From the NCBI GenBank assembly GCA_037176725.1, contig JAZBRS010000076.1, forward strand, positions 123,523,001 to 123,587,000: a stretch of 64,000 nucleotides of DNA, given 5' to 3'. The number at the start of each line of letters is the position of its first letter. Position 1 is the stretch's first letter. Made by a program: the position numbers and the translations under genes. This document shows, piece by piece, positions 11,621 to 23,861 of the stretch. This DNA comes from Posidonia oceanica. Taxonomy: Eukaryota > Streptophyta > Magnoliopsida > Alismatales > Posidoniaceae. Under the pieces are notes generated by a model. The model ran no database searches. It was not told the origin of the DNA and worked only from the letters and a program-made list of their open reading frames with translations.

Positions 11621-13102
11621 ATGCGAACGGATACATAGAAAACAGGAAACCCCCCATGGTGGGTGTGCAATGGTCTCAGCGCGGGCATGCTTCGTAGCGT
11701 CACGAGGTGACAAACGAGGGACATGCTGTTCATCCAGGACCTACCCAACGCGGTGGGCGGCAAAACTTTAAAAAAACGCAGAGCCTCTGAGCGAGGTCAG
11801 GCAAAAGTGCTCATCCTTGGCTCCGATTTCCGAAAATAGGGTGAAGAGAAGGTAAGTTATTACAGCATGCATTTTTGGTGGCTTTGGACTCGAAAGCAAC
11901 TGCGCTAAAAGGGTGCTTCTGCACTTCCTGACTCAGGAGACTCGATCCTCGAGCAGCGCCATGCTGAGTTGTGGTCGGTGGCTCTCTTTCTCACTCTTGG
12001 CTCAGGATGAGGCTTTGGCTTTGCAAAGAATAGACTTTGGCTGCAGGTAGGTAGCAGAAGCGTTGGATGCAGCTTCACAGCCTCCGTCTTAATTCCTCGG
12101 GGACCGACTACCGCTTTTGACGCTCACAGGATGATGTTTCTTTTCCCCTCATGAGTGATTGGATCTGCATCTAGCCTTCTTGGAAATAAGTGTTGTCTGC
12201 ATAGGGGTTGGAGCGTGCTGCTGCGCTCGGAGGGTGGGGCCAGGTCCTCCAGATATGATGTCTTGTGCAGTTGCCAGTGTGGCGCTTGATGTTGATAACT
12301 GAGGTGGCTTTGACGCTCGTCCGAATCACTCCTCTCATGAGTGCCTTCTTTCTTCAACTTCTTCCTTCATTTTTCTTTTGTGCTCAGCATGCATATCAAG
12401 TTATCATATTCTTTTGCTCACATGATCTCTATTCTTTTGAGATATGCATGTCTTCGCCCTCTTGGGGTAGCGGTCCCTGATGAGGCATTAAGAGTTCGGC
12501 TGATCCGTGTACACCCTCAGCCTCTGCCATGTGTGCTCACAGCCTCTGGCTATGCTTCGCTCTGCTTCGGTCCTCTCCATGTTCGGTGGACTCTCTTGAT
12601 AAGGTGGATCTCGCTTGTAATGTGCTAAAACTTAGCGAGATGCTCTATTCTGCTCTCAATCTCACTTTGTAGCCACATGCAAGAGATGGCGCTGTTCGGG
12701 TGAGTTCTGCCTGAGATCGTCACTGCTTGACATCCTCCAGGCGCTGCTTGCTTGTCCATAGCCGGGTTTCTGATTATACAAATGTTTATGGGTTTTGTAT
12801 TTTTTAGAAGGGAAGGGACAAGCATGTTTTTAGGTTTTTGCATTGGTTTTGTATTTTTTATGATTTTTTTTTTTTAGGTTTAAGAAAATATGAAAGGGAA
12901 AACCAACAACAATGTGAGAAAATATTTTTGCATTTTTTGATTTTCTTGATTTTTTTGGCATTTTTGTGCTTTGTAGGATGCAAGAAATGGCATGTATGTG
13001 CAGAAGGTGATATGCATGATGACAAATATGTGCAAGATGAACGTGCAGAGTGATAAATGAGGTGATACGTGCAGAGAGTGGCAAATGTGTGCAGCAGAAT
13101 AT
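11621..13102 (-). other. Unassigned 3' region of X
   Basis: Mixed-composition sequence with a T/A-rich stretch (12780-12990). No supported reading frame and no recognisable host gene. It lies between the two hairpin arrays and has no obvious match in B or C within this window. Confidence 0.5.
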
Positions 13103-13518
13103 GCCGAGTGATAGGTTGACGGACCTATCGCCGAATAGTTAGGGATATCAGCCCGAATGATGACAGGTTAACGGACCTATCGCCGAATAGTTAGGGATAT
13201 CAGCCCGAATGATGACAGGTTAACGGACCTATCGCTGAATAGTTAGGGATATCAGCCGAATGATGACAGGTTAACGGACCTATCGCCGAATAGTTAGGGA
13301 TATCAGCCCGTGGATGACAGGTTAACGGACCTATCGCCGAATAGTTAGGGATATCAACCCGAATGATGACAGGTTAACGGACCTATCGCCGAATAGAGAT
13401 ATCAGCCCGAATGATGACAGGTTAACGGACCTATCGCCGAATAGTTAGGGATATCAGCCCGAATAATGACAGGTTAACGGAACTATCGCCGAATAGTTAG
13501 GGATATCAGCCCGAATGA
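13103..13518 (-). repeat. Hairpin repeat array 2 of element X (8 units of ~52 bp)
   Basis: Tandem units starting near 13107, 13159, 13211, 13262, 13313, 13365, 13413 and 13465. Each carries a (GA)YAGGT-TRACGG-ACCTATC inverted repeat, perfect at 13110-13129 and with one C-A mismatch in most later copies, followed by a second short dyad around TTAGGGATATC. One unit (13365) has lost several bases. Confidence 0.9.
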
Positions 13519-13935
13519 TGAGATGAATGCAAGAAGTAGCAAGGATGCATGCTCTTTAATGAGTTTTGTTGATTTTATGCTTTTTATGATTTTCAGGCAA
13601 GGCGAAAAAGAGCCGCAAAAACAAAACAAAACGAAAAGAAAGGCAATGCAGAAAACAAAAGAGAGGTTAGGAGGGCTTACCTGTCAGCAACCTCAGGAGG
13701 GAGGCGCTGGGTTCGCTCCTACGCTGCTGATGTTGTCGGCGGGGTCCACTGTTGGCAGTGCGAGGAGCACTGGGGCTGCAAAAGTTGGAGAAGAAATTAC
13801 CTGGATGACGCTGCGCCTGGTCTTGCTGTCGACGCTGCCGTTGCATCTCCGAGCGTCCCTCGGACGAGATAGGGAGGACGGAAGAAGGGGATCGCGCCAA
13901 TGTGATCAGAAGGACCCATCGGAGCAGAGCGGGAT
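13519..13935 (-). other. Segment downstream of X gag with splice-like signals
   Basis: Minus strand: a Gln/Arg-rich frame of about 77 codons (13900-13667) that follows gag, interrupted by CATCCAG|GTAATTTC and ending at CTGACAG|GTAAGCC (donor G at 13680). I do not recognise the product. It could be an exon-like remnant or chance; there is no pol homology. Confidence 0.35.
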
Positions 13936-16104
13936 TCAGAGAAGATTGAGGTAACCCCCTGAGGTTCCGGCAGCTGCGAAGCCTGCAGGCTCGAAAGAGG
14001 AAGGGTTGGCTACACTAGGGTGTGCAAGTGCAAGTGCAGGTGTATGTGTATGTGTAGGCTCCTGCTTGCCAACGCTGATGATCCTGCGGTCGATCAGGCG
14101 TTGAACGGCATCCCGGAGAGTGAGGCAGTTGTCCGTCGAGTGCCCGGTGGCCCGATGGAAACTGCAGAACTGATCCGTATCATGCCACCACGGAGGGGGA
14201 TTTGGTGACGGACAGACAGCCGGGAGTCTTAGGAGCGACTCAACTTGAGGGAAGATGACGCTCAGTGGTTCGGGGAGAGGCGTGTAATCACACTCAGCCC
14301 GACGAGGTCGTCTTTGCCCTGGGTGGTGTCCTTGCCGAGCGGGTGCGACGTGATGCATGGGCTCGACGGTGGCAGTGTACTCAGTGGGTGCAAAATTAGG
14401 TGCGTGCTCTAGCGGAAAAGGGTCTAGTTGACTCTCTGCATAGGCAGGCTCTTCAGGAAGATCGACACATAATTCGGAGAGCTGTTCGGAGCGGTCAGGA
14501 GTGGAGCTGTTGTTGTTGTTGCTGTGGCGATTGCCGGAGGTGTTGGCCTGCCTAGCCAATGCAGAAAGTGCAGGGAAATGCCCACTTCGCAGCGAGCTTT
14601 CCACGCAGACACCAGCCCTAATCAGCGATGCATGACTAGTGATGTGCTATATGTAAAGCAGAGTCCCAATCGCTGGCAGCGCCCCTTTAACGATCATCTC
14701 GATAGAATCCTCCTCGGAGGGTTTATCTTTGACCTGGGCGGCTAAGGAGCGCCAGCGACCGACATACTCCCCAAATGGCTCTTGGGGTCTCTACCGGATG
14801 GCGACAAGATCCTCCCTCTTGGGGATCAGGTCGAGGTTGAAAGCATACTGCTCAAGGAAGGCCTGAGAAAGATCGGTCCAAGTTCGAACCGCTGCCATGT
14901 CAAGGGAAGTGAACCACTTGAGCGCGGGGCTGGTCAAACTCTTCTGAAACAGGCGGATAAGGAGCCTTTCATCAGCCTGAAGCTGGGCAAGGTCCCCGCA
15001 GTATGCCTTCAGATGCGAAATAGGACAGCCTTTACCATTGTATTTATCGAAGACCAGGATACGGAACTTCGAAGGGAGTGCGGCCTCAGGAAAGAGACAA
15101 AGGTCGTGAAACTGGTAAGACTGGTGGTCCTTGCCCTGCAGTAGACGTAGTGCTTTCTCCAGAACGTCCATCCTGTCATTGATGGGGTCTGGATTGGCTG
15201 CCATAGTAGATGAGGCAACAGGGGCAGGGACCACATACACTGAGTGGGTCGCACCTAAGTGCTCCTCCGGATCTACCATAGCGTCGCCTGGTGGAGCAAC
15301 GGGATGGCCGGCGTATCCGTGCGTGCGTGTAGTGTAGGAAGGAAAGTATGCTGGGTTCTGAACCTGATGCAAGGGGGATGGGTAAACAATATGCTGTGTA
15401 GTGCGTGATGTAGATTGTTGGAGCGACAGTGGCTGCGCAGGCACGATGCCGGGCAACGAGCTAGTGGGATACTGTGCTCCAACCAGTCCGAAAGACTGAT
15501 CACCAGAAAAGGGAGTTGTATGCAGTGCATGGTGTTGTGCAGAAGCAGGAGACAGATGCCGTGCCCCCATCACCGGAGTAGTGTGTAGCTGGGGCGATGG
15601 TCTAGGCGGGGGTGCAGTGTGTGCAACAGCAGGCCGCAGAGGAACCTCAGGGGCAACAAGAATACAAGAGGGTCGAACTAATAGAGCCATACCCTGCAGC
15701 CGCTGGATAGTGTCCATCAGGTGCTGGTACCGCACTTCAGGAGACCTGTGAGTGGGAACACTGAATTGCAGGACCGGCCGGGAGGCAGACTCAAGAGATT
15801 GAGAACGTAAAGCAAAGGTCGTCGCAGTAGAAGGGATGTCGGGAACGACATATCCCCAGGACGAAGGGGTCAGAGGCGCCTCTGGAGCGCAAGGGGCGGT
15901 CATCGAGACAGATTCGACGATCGGATCCGGAGTGACGCAAGTTTGCCAAAGACCCACAGCAGAAGGGAGTGCCCTAGACACCTGAGGATGGAATCCTGGT
16001 GTCATAGAGGGCACAGAGCGAACAGAAGTGAAATCCGGAGAGACCCAAGTGGTAAACCCCTCCGAATCAACGGTAAAGTGGAGCCCACCGACAGACTGGG
16101 CCAT
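13936..16104 (-). pseudogene. gag: Gag of element X, one internal stop
   Basis: One frame of 723 codons from MAQSVGGLHFTVDSEGF at 16104 to the stop at 13936, broken by a single TAG at 14791-14793 that aligns with a CAG codon in Y. Order: Pro/Ser/Gln-rich N-terminus, VDPEEHLGATHSVYV block, Gag domain (about residues 360-460), a C-terminal region with an Asn-rich linker, and a zinc-knuckle-like C-x2-H-x4-H-x4-C (CSFHRATGHSTDNC). In B and C the frame runs straight on into protease and RT; here it terminates shortly after the zinc motif with GGYLNLL. That makes X a dedicated gag-only element rather than a deletion within pol alone. Product would be a capsid protein. Confidence 0.85.
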
Positions 16105-17380
16105 TGCTGACTGAGTCTAAGTGAGTGGAAGCTGTGATGAGAGAGAAAGAAGTAAAGTTCTAAGGAAAACTACTGCTGGAAGCGACAAGTAGCTCAGAGG
16201 AAGGACGCTTAGAGTCCGGGCAGTGGATCTCGCACATACCTGCAAAAGAGTAACGATGTTAGAGGTTGTATGCAATAAAGAGTTATTAGGGGTGGCATGA
16301 ACGGCACACGTGCAAATGAATGCCCTAAAAATGCGCTCTCTCACCATGCATGTCCTGAGTAGATGACCTACTAGGACGCACTCAAGGGTAGTGGGTTTAG
16401 ACAGACTCCAGGTCAGAAAAAAAAGCAGGTCCCCTATCTAACTCCTGGCCCAAAGCTCAGGTAATAACAGGGTGGTGCGTTGGTGGCCTTGACCCTGCCG
16501 AAGCATGGGTGGTGCCCTCCACTAACACCGACACAACCCCTGGACAAGGGGGGACAGTCCGACTGACTTGTACCATGCCAAAAGCAGTGGGACAAGGGGT
16601 CGGGACCATCCTTCGCAGACTGTGGGTGGACTCAGAAGAGAGAATGCATGCTTTCTAAGATGAATCAATCATGCAAGATGCTTTAGAGTCTTTTACTTGC
16701 GTTTTATTAACCAGAAAGGGGGAAAATTGCAAGTTATTGGCTCTAGTTGTGCTTAGAAGTTATTGTTTAGCTTTATTGTAGCTTTTAGGTTAAGCAAAAG
16801 GGAAAGCAAACATGTTTCTACTGTCCTAGGCATGGCATATGCGAAAAGGAAGAAAATCGGTCAAATATGGCAGGCAAACAGCATACAACAGAGCAAAAGG
16901 CAAGTGCATCCCATGTGCAAGTGTTTGTGAGCATGACAGTGAAGAGAAAGCATTCATCATGTCAAAAGGCATATATACAGGACATGTGCGTGCGTAGTGT
17001 CATAGCAAGTGTGTAAAAGAAGCATTCATCATTCAAAAAGCATGCATTGTTGCCAAACAAGTATGTAGACATGCATTGTGCGAGAAATAAAGCGGTAATA
17101 AGCAAATAAGATAAAGAAAGGTGAAGACAAGTAAGCATTAAAGTAGACAAGAACAGAAGCACAGAACAAAGCAAGTAAACAAGGACAAGAGACAGAGCAG
17201 AGCAAGGCAAAGCAAGCGAGGGAGGTGCCAAACCTAAGCAGAGTAGTCATAAGGCGACTCGCTAGGGGTTGGCACAGAGGAGCAAACAGACAGGCAAACA
17301 AAACACAAAGGCAGACAAAGACAAGCAAAGCTGCAAAAGACAAGCAAGCGAAAGTCGAAAACGAAAGCCGGAGTCAAACA
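16105..17380 (-). other. 5' leader of element X
   Basis: Between primer site and gag. It includes the GC-rich block shared with the other elements (about 16380-16630) and the candidate 105-nt intron. No coding potential seen. Confidence 0.75.
16240..16344 (-). other. Candidate leader intron of element X (105 nt)
   Basis: Minus strand donor ATG|GTGAGAG at 16344, CTAACATC, pyrimidine-rich TTACTCTTTTGCAG acceptor ending at 16240. Same length and place as in the other elements although the sequence between has diverged. Confidence 0.5.
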
Positions 17381-17398
17381 TCCCCAGCGGAGTCACCA
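17381..17398 (-). other. Primer binding site of element X
   Basis: TGGTGACTCCGCTGGGGA on the minus strand, one base from the LTR end at 17400. It has one substitution (C to T) against the B and Y sites. Confidence 0.78.
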
Positions 17399-17399
17399 C

Positions 17400-18233
17400 T
17401 GTAGCAATCCCAGTGTTCGGATCGTCCATGCACGTTGCCAAAGCTCGCGTGCACCAATCATAATCAGGCTCACTATTAGCGGCTATGTCCGAGAAGGAAA
17501 ACTTAACTCGAAAACATTTAAAAAAAAGGAAAAAAGGGGAAGAAAAGAAGAAGATAAGACAAAATCGGAGTCGCCACCAAGTCTATTAGATCGGGAGACG
17601 AGGAAAACCAGGGAAATGCGTGAACAGCCACGCAAAACCGAGCAAAAGATGCAATGCAAGGCAATGCAGAAGAAATGGGATGCAAATGAATGCAAGGGAT
17701 GTGACTCGTGCCTAGGATAAGGGCGGTATGGTCATTACGGGCCAAGAGAGAGGGCGAGGACTCCTGTTACGCGTGGGAAAGGTGTTAGGCACCCCCGACA
17801 CGCCCGAGAATCGGTCTTTCTAGGCTTACGCTCGCATACGCAGGGAAATGCAGACTTTGAATGCCTAAGTGCCAATGAATGCCTATCTAAATGCTCAAAG
17901 GTGTGCTCTAAGTGGGGGAGAGCAATGCAAGAAAGTAAACGTGCAATCTAAACGCTCAGCAACGCTGTCTGTGTTCCGAACCGGGCGAAACAAGCTTGTG
18001 AGAACTCCAGACAGTAAGCATCACTGCCCTATATGTAAATGCGGGTGATAAAACAAAACAGCGGGGAAAACAGGCAATGCGGGCGACATGCAAGGGGAAA
18101 CAACGTAAAACACGCGGAACGACGCGAGAAACGAAGCGAGAATGCAAAACGATGCGAGAAACGAGGTTGACATGCAAAACGATGCGAGAAACAGAACAAG
18201 AACGCAGAACAGTGTAGGAAAACGAAAAGGGAC
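17400..18233 (-). repeat. 5' LTR of element X, 3' fragment (834 bp)
   Basis: Ends on the minus strand with CTACA at 17400 and contains the conserved GTGCCTAACACC block (about 17780) and the start of the CGTTTTGCG array. It is cut at 18233 by the start of the LTR of B in the opposite orientation. The missing ~4.5 kb should reappear right of the window after B. Confidence 0.85.
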
Positions 18234-21200
18234 TGTTGACACCCCATCTTGGCAGGCTTGGACCACTTGGAGCCCTCCTGGTGATTGCTGGACTCAAACC
18301 TAAACCAAAACCAAACCCTGACCCTCTTCATTACCCTTCAAAACCAGCCAACTTGACCTAAGCCTTTACCCCTCTTCCCAAGCTCAAAACCTGACCAAAA
18401 TCCATAGGAAAACCCACCAACACCCACTTAACAAACCTGCCCAAGAACTTAGAAACTTTCAAACTTAGACCATTCCCAAAAACCCTAGAAAACCTAGGCA
18501 AAACTCCCCTTTTTCTACACCTTAAAACCCCTCCAAAACCTCCTTGGAATCAAACCAAAACTTCAGAACCAACACCTCAAACCCTAGACTGCCCACTCAC
18601 CAATTCTCATCCCATTCCAAGACCTTTAAGACCTCCATTCACCCAAATTATCCTTTTCTCTCTCCGGGATTATCATTTTCTCTCTCCTCTCTCTCTCTTG
18701 ATTATCATCTCTCTTTTCATCCCCTTCTTACCCTTTCTCTGGTCTGGCTGTGGGCCCCCTCTATGCTTCTGTCCTTCCTCTATCTTATCCCTATTTTTAC
18801 TTTATTTTTAGCATTTTTTCTGAATTTTAGCAATCATTTTCCTCCAACCTATCCCTTTTCCTTTTATCTCCCGCTTTTTTCCATTTCTTTCCTCCTTCTC
18901 TTTTCCTTTTCTCTCTTTTGCAAAAATCCATAAAAACCCCTAAAAATCTGTAAAACCCCAAAACATAAAAGAAACAAATCAGAACCCTAAGAAAAAAAAT
19001 TAAAAAACATTAAACAAGCAATTAAAAACCTAAACTTAACTAAATCAAGCTAAAAAGAAAACCAAGCATGTGAGCTAAAAAATGCAAAACAAATCAAAAT
19101 AAAATACTGAAAAATCAGGAAAAAAACTAAAATAAAATCAAAACACACCAAAAGTAAAAACCCCATCAAAAGAATTAAAAAACAAACCCTAAAACGAAGT
19201 AAAACAATTAAAGCACCAAGATAAGTAATTAAAGAAGCAAAAGACTTAACTTAATAAACATAAGAAGAACAACATAAAAACTTAATTAAAAAAAGGAAAA
19301 GAAAAACACATTTGAAAGACTTAAAAACACCCCATCAAACCAGAAAAATCTAACTAAAAACTTCAAGAAAAATTAACAAATGAAAATCAAAACATAATTT
19401 GAAAGACTTAAGAAAAGAAAACCCTAGAAGACTAAGACTTAAAACCTAAAACCAATCTTGATTAATACGAAAATAAATCCTAAAAAATCCTAATCAATGT
19501 CCTAAGTATCTAACAAGGGAAACACAATTTTTAAAATAATTTAAAAAGGGTTTAACAAACATTTAATCAAGTGAAAACTAATTAAAAGCAAAACCAAAAC
19601 CTTAAAACCCTAATCAAATCCAAAACACACTAATCAACCCAAAATGGCCATTAAAAAATTTAATTAAAACCCTAATTCACATCACAACCTTTCTAGTATT
19701 TTTGCTTGTTTTTAATCTATTTTTCCTAGTTTTATTTCCTTTCTTTTCCCTCTCTTTCTTTCTTTCTTCTCATTTTTCTTTTCTTCTTTTTCCTTGCTGG
19801 GCCCAATTCAGCCCGTCTCTTCCTTTCTTCTTCATTTCTTTTTCTTTTTCCATCGGCCCGCAGCCTAGCCCGTCGTTCTCCTTCTTCTTCCTCAACCTTC
19901 TGCATTTTCTCCTCCGTTTTTCCTCCCGCGACAGCTGCTGCAGTGCTCCCTCCACCATTTGAATTTCAAGCCTCCATCTTATCATCCACAGCAGCTCGCC
20001 GCTCTCTCCCGTCTCAGCACCAATTCCGGGAGGCAATCAATGCCTGTCGTCTCGCCGGCATCAGTCTCCTCTGCTGCAGTGGCCGTCGGTTGAATTCAAA
20101 AATTCCCAGCGCGCCAGCAGCCAGCCTCCTCCTGATAAAAGCCAGCCCTTCAATCCTCCTTGATCGCCTTTTTGCCGTCCGAGAGAGAGAGCTGAGAAAT
20201 CCAGAGAATTCCCAAGCAAACTCCCCTTTCTTCTCCATCTGATTTTCAGCAACACTTCCTCTTTTCCATTCCCCTGAGACCAGCCCATTCCAGCATCCAA
20301 TTCTCTTCCTTTTCATCCCCCAAATTCACCCAGCACATCAGTGCCTTTCCTTCATCATTTCCCGGCTTTTTTCCACCTCAGAACGACCCCCAATTCACCT
20401 GAAACTTCACCACTGAACCCACCACTTATCATTTCAGAGTTGCCTTCACCACTGAACTCCATTTCTCCCCAAATCTTCCTAAATTACTCGCCTGAACTTC
20501 ACCTTCCAGAAGCACCTGACCTTCAGCCCTATCCTCCACCACAGACTGAAATCTTCACCACAAACACTTACCCCTCCTTTAGACCAAAAACGAACCCAAT
20601 CTCCTATCTCACTCCACACTCTCCAGAAATCCAAGCCAATCATCCAGATCCACTCCTCGAACTCCCAGCAACTTCCCAGAGGGCTCCACCAGGTCCGACG
20701 AGCAGCAACACCCTCCCCCCATCTCCAATCACTTTGCTGAACCCAAAAGGTGCCGGATTCTGCTCTGAGCTTCGAAGCTCGCGTCCGATCGCTCAGGGAG
20801 CACCGGAAGCTCGCTCTGAGCCAGCTCCAACCTCCGCAAGCGCCCGACAGTCGCCGCTGCAACTGCACGACCATCGCCGGCCAGCTCCAACACTGCTGAG
20901 GTCGGGAGGACGCACCAGACACGTGAAAAGGTAATTCTTCACCTCCTCAGCTCTCTCTCCTTCCTCTGATGCTTTCCCGCCGACCAGAACCAGTTCTCCG
21001 GCCCTCCTGCTCCGTCCTCGACTCGCCGGTCAGTTCCTCTTCTCCGGCGTTGTTCTCCGATCTCCACGACGCTCCAGCCAGCGGAACGCCGTCCCGACGA
21101 CCCCCGGAGCTTCGCACGAACGCCAACAGCAGCCTCCGCCCTCCTGCGCCTCCTTAAGCCCCCTGTGCCGGCGGTGGTGAGGTCTGGAAGCTTACTGCTA

Positions 21201-23842
21201 CAGTACTCACCTCCGCCGATGATCACTGTGCTTTTATTTTCTCAGTTATATGGTTTTTGTGTGAATATTGCATGCTTAGCCTAAGTTCTTTCATTTTTGC
21301 GTTTCAGTCCTTCTATCATTTAAGTTGCTATGTTTTTTATTTAAAACCATGCTAAATTGCTCTAAATGTCTGTGTTTTTCATTATTTTCTTTTCAGTCCT
21401 TTTACTGTGCTGTTTAGTTATAAAACTTTATGCATCAGCCCCTCTGTTTTCAATATTTGTACATAAGTCCTGCAGTAGTTCAATTAATTTAATTGCATAT
21501 AGTTTACCATATCACATTGCATTCTGAACCCCTGTTTTTTCTCATTTTTGCATTTTCATCCTCTGCACTATAGAAACTTAGGTTTTATTTTGATTTTTGC
21601 ATACTGCATTGCATGTTTTGCCTCATGGTTTTGCATTTTTGCATTTAGGTCCATTTTAAATGGACAGTAATATTTTGCATGCATTTTTGCTTATTGCATT
21701 GCATTTTTAACCCTGTTTTTTCCAAAAATTGCACATCAGTCCTGCCTTCTGATTTCAGAGCATGTTTACCATATAAAATTGCATATTTGACCCCTGCATG
21801 ATTCAAAAAACACACATAGGTCCTTGCATCCTTTAAAAACCATGTAAAAAGACTGTTTTGCCCCTAAAGTTGCATCTTAGCTCCTATGCTTACAAAATTG
21901 CATACAGACCCTCCACTTGCATTCCCGGACTCCCCAGAACCCTGTTTTCTGGAAAATTTGCACTTTAGACCCTAGTTTTTTCCAAAATTGCATTCTGATT
22001 TCTTTTTGCTTTCAAAACTTCTTCCAATGCATACCCTCTTTTCAAAATGGCTTTTTGAACCCAATCTTTTGCAAAATGACCCTCTGCCCTCTCCTGCTTT
22101 CAAAACCCTCCTCTATGGGCCCCATCCTTTTCAAAAATTTGCATTTAGCCCCCTTCTTTTTTTCAAAAATGCATCTGAATTCCTGTCTTTTCCAAACTTC
22201 CCTTCTTGCTTTTGCATGCATCCTGCATTCATCTAGTCTTGCATTTTAGCATCCTTTTGCACACACTAAGCACCTTTAGCTCCCCTTCACTTGGGAGGAC
22301 CTTTTGCACACCCCTAGGACCTCCTGAACACTTAGATCTGCTTTTCTCCCTTGTTCTGGCCCTTCTGCCTTGAAGCTGCGATATCTTCCGATCCGGCCGT
22401 TGGATCTTCTCAAGCAAGCTGCCCAGGCGACCGCAGCGAAGCGCTCTTCAGCATGGTCCAAGCAAATCTCAGATCAGGCTCCCGAATTTCCAGGTATGTC
22501 CTCCTGAACCCCTGCATTGCATTCATTTGCATCCCATTTGCATAGTTTTCCTCGTTTTCGATTTCTGTCTCTTTGAGCATGTAGAATAGGGCCTCCTCTT
22601 CTTGTCTATCAACTCAGATCCCTGTTTCGCGTTTCCCCAACTATTTTGTGTTGAGTTTTCCCTGGATTTACCAGTTAATGTAACTTTCTTCCTCCTTTTC
22701 CACGATCCGATCGCACTGCGAGCTTTGGGCAGCGTGCGAGATACACCATGGAACGGTTTAGTGGGAAATGGTCGCAAAAGAGGTGGTAATCCCCCCGTTT
22801 GCTCACTCTCCCCTTTGTAGGTCTTCACACCTACTCTGTGTAGCCCTGGACAGCGCCTGTTCTCACACATGCGTTGTTCTACCTCTCCTTTTACTGCTTC
22901 TAATCTTTTCCTTGCATTTGCATTTGCACGGCTTTTCCGAGGTTTTTATCTCGCTGCTTTCGGCACCGTTTTGCGTGCCCGCTCTCGTTTTGGCACCGTT
23001 TTGCGTGCCTGCTTTGTCTTTCGCGTCGTTTTGCACGCTCGCCCTGTTTTTGCAACAGTTTTGCATGCCCGTCATCGTCTTTTGCACCGATTCACGTGCC
23101 GCCTTGCTTTCTCGCCCGTTTTGCGTGCCGATCTTGTCTTTTTGCACTGTTTTGCGTGCTTTCTTGTTTTTCCCCTCGTTTTGCGTATTTTATGCCACTT
23201 TCTTTTGCATGTCGATTGCATTGCATGGTTTTGCCGTTGTTTTGCTTTTTCGCTTGCATTTGCATATTGGGCTGTGATGCTTACTGCCTGGAGTTCTCAC
23301 GAGCCAGGTTTCGCCCGGTTCGGAACACAGACAGCGTAGCTGAGCACTTAGACAGCACGTTTACTTTCTTGCATTGCATTCTACCACTTAGAGCACACCT
23401 TGAGCATTCATTTAGGCATTTTTAGGCACATAGGCATTCAATCCTGCATTTCTCCGCGTATGCGAGCGTAAGCCTAGAAAGACCAATTCTCGAGCGTGTC
23501 GGGGGTGCCTAACACCTTCCCCGCACGTAACAGGAGTCCTTACCCTGTCTTTTGGCCCGCAGTGACCATACTGCCCTTATCCTAGGCTAGAGTCATCCCT
23601 TTTGCATGCATTTGCATTTGTTTTCCCTTGCATCGCTTTGCTTTGCATTTCTTGTTCGGTTTTGCGTGTTAATTCACGCATTTCCCCCGGTTTTCCTTGT
23701 CTCCCGTTAATGGACATGGTGGTGACTCTGATTTGTCTTATCTTTCTCTTTTCTCCTCCATTTTAAGTGTTTTCGAGTTGAGCCTCTTCCTCGGATCCAA
23801 TCGCCGCTAATAGCGAGCCTGATTCCGATCAGGATTGCTACA
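18234..23842 (+). repeat. 5' LTR of element B (5609 bp)
   Basis: TGTTGACACCCC at 18234 to CTACA at 23842. U3 is C/A- then AT-rich. A TATA-like GATAAAAGC (20134-20142) sits where C has GATATAAGC. Candidate donors are AAAAG|GTAATTC (20931) and CCAG|GTATGT (22494). A degenerate TTGCA motif array spans about 21240-22230 and includes the palindrome GTCCATTTTAAATGGAC (21649-21665). CGTTTTGCGTGCC repeats lie at about 22960-23200, and the block GTGCCTAACACCTTCCCC at about 23503. The partner 3' LTR is outside the window. Confidence 0.9.
20134..20142 (+). promoter_or_regulatory. TATA-like element in LTR of B
   Basis: GATAAAAGC, aligned with GATATAAGC in both LTRs of C. Transcription would be expected to start about 30 bases downstream. 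Confidence 0.45.
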
Positions 23843-23843
23843 G

Positions 23844-23861
23844 TGGCGACTCCGCTGGGGA
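23844..23861 (+). other. Primer binding site of element B
   Basis: TGGCGACTCCGCTGGGGA, one G after the LTR end; identical to the site of Y. Confidence 0.82.

Larger units (their letters stand above)
8285..18233 (-). mobile_element. Element X: gag-only non-autonomous LTR retrotransposon
   Basis: Minus-strand element with partial 5' LTR (17400-18233), primer site, leader, gag (16104-13936), a 3.9-kb non-coding 3' region rich in hairpin repeats, polypurine tract and partial 3' LTR (8285-10008). There is no protease, RT, RNase H or integrase between gag and the tract, so it must have moved using proteins of related elements. Both LTRs are interrupted by younger insertions: Y at 8284/8285 and B at 18233/18234. 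It is therefore the oldest element of the nest. Confidence 0.85.

Noticed and set aside
10901..13518. Short spaced repeats resembling a CRISPR array
   Set aside because: Contiguous tandem units without unique spacers in a plant retrotransposon.
20341..20934. 197-codon open frame in the LTR of B ending at a donor-like site
   Set aside because: Starts at GTG, low complexity, not kept as a protein in the other LTRs.
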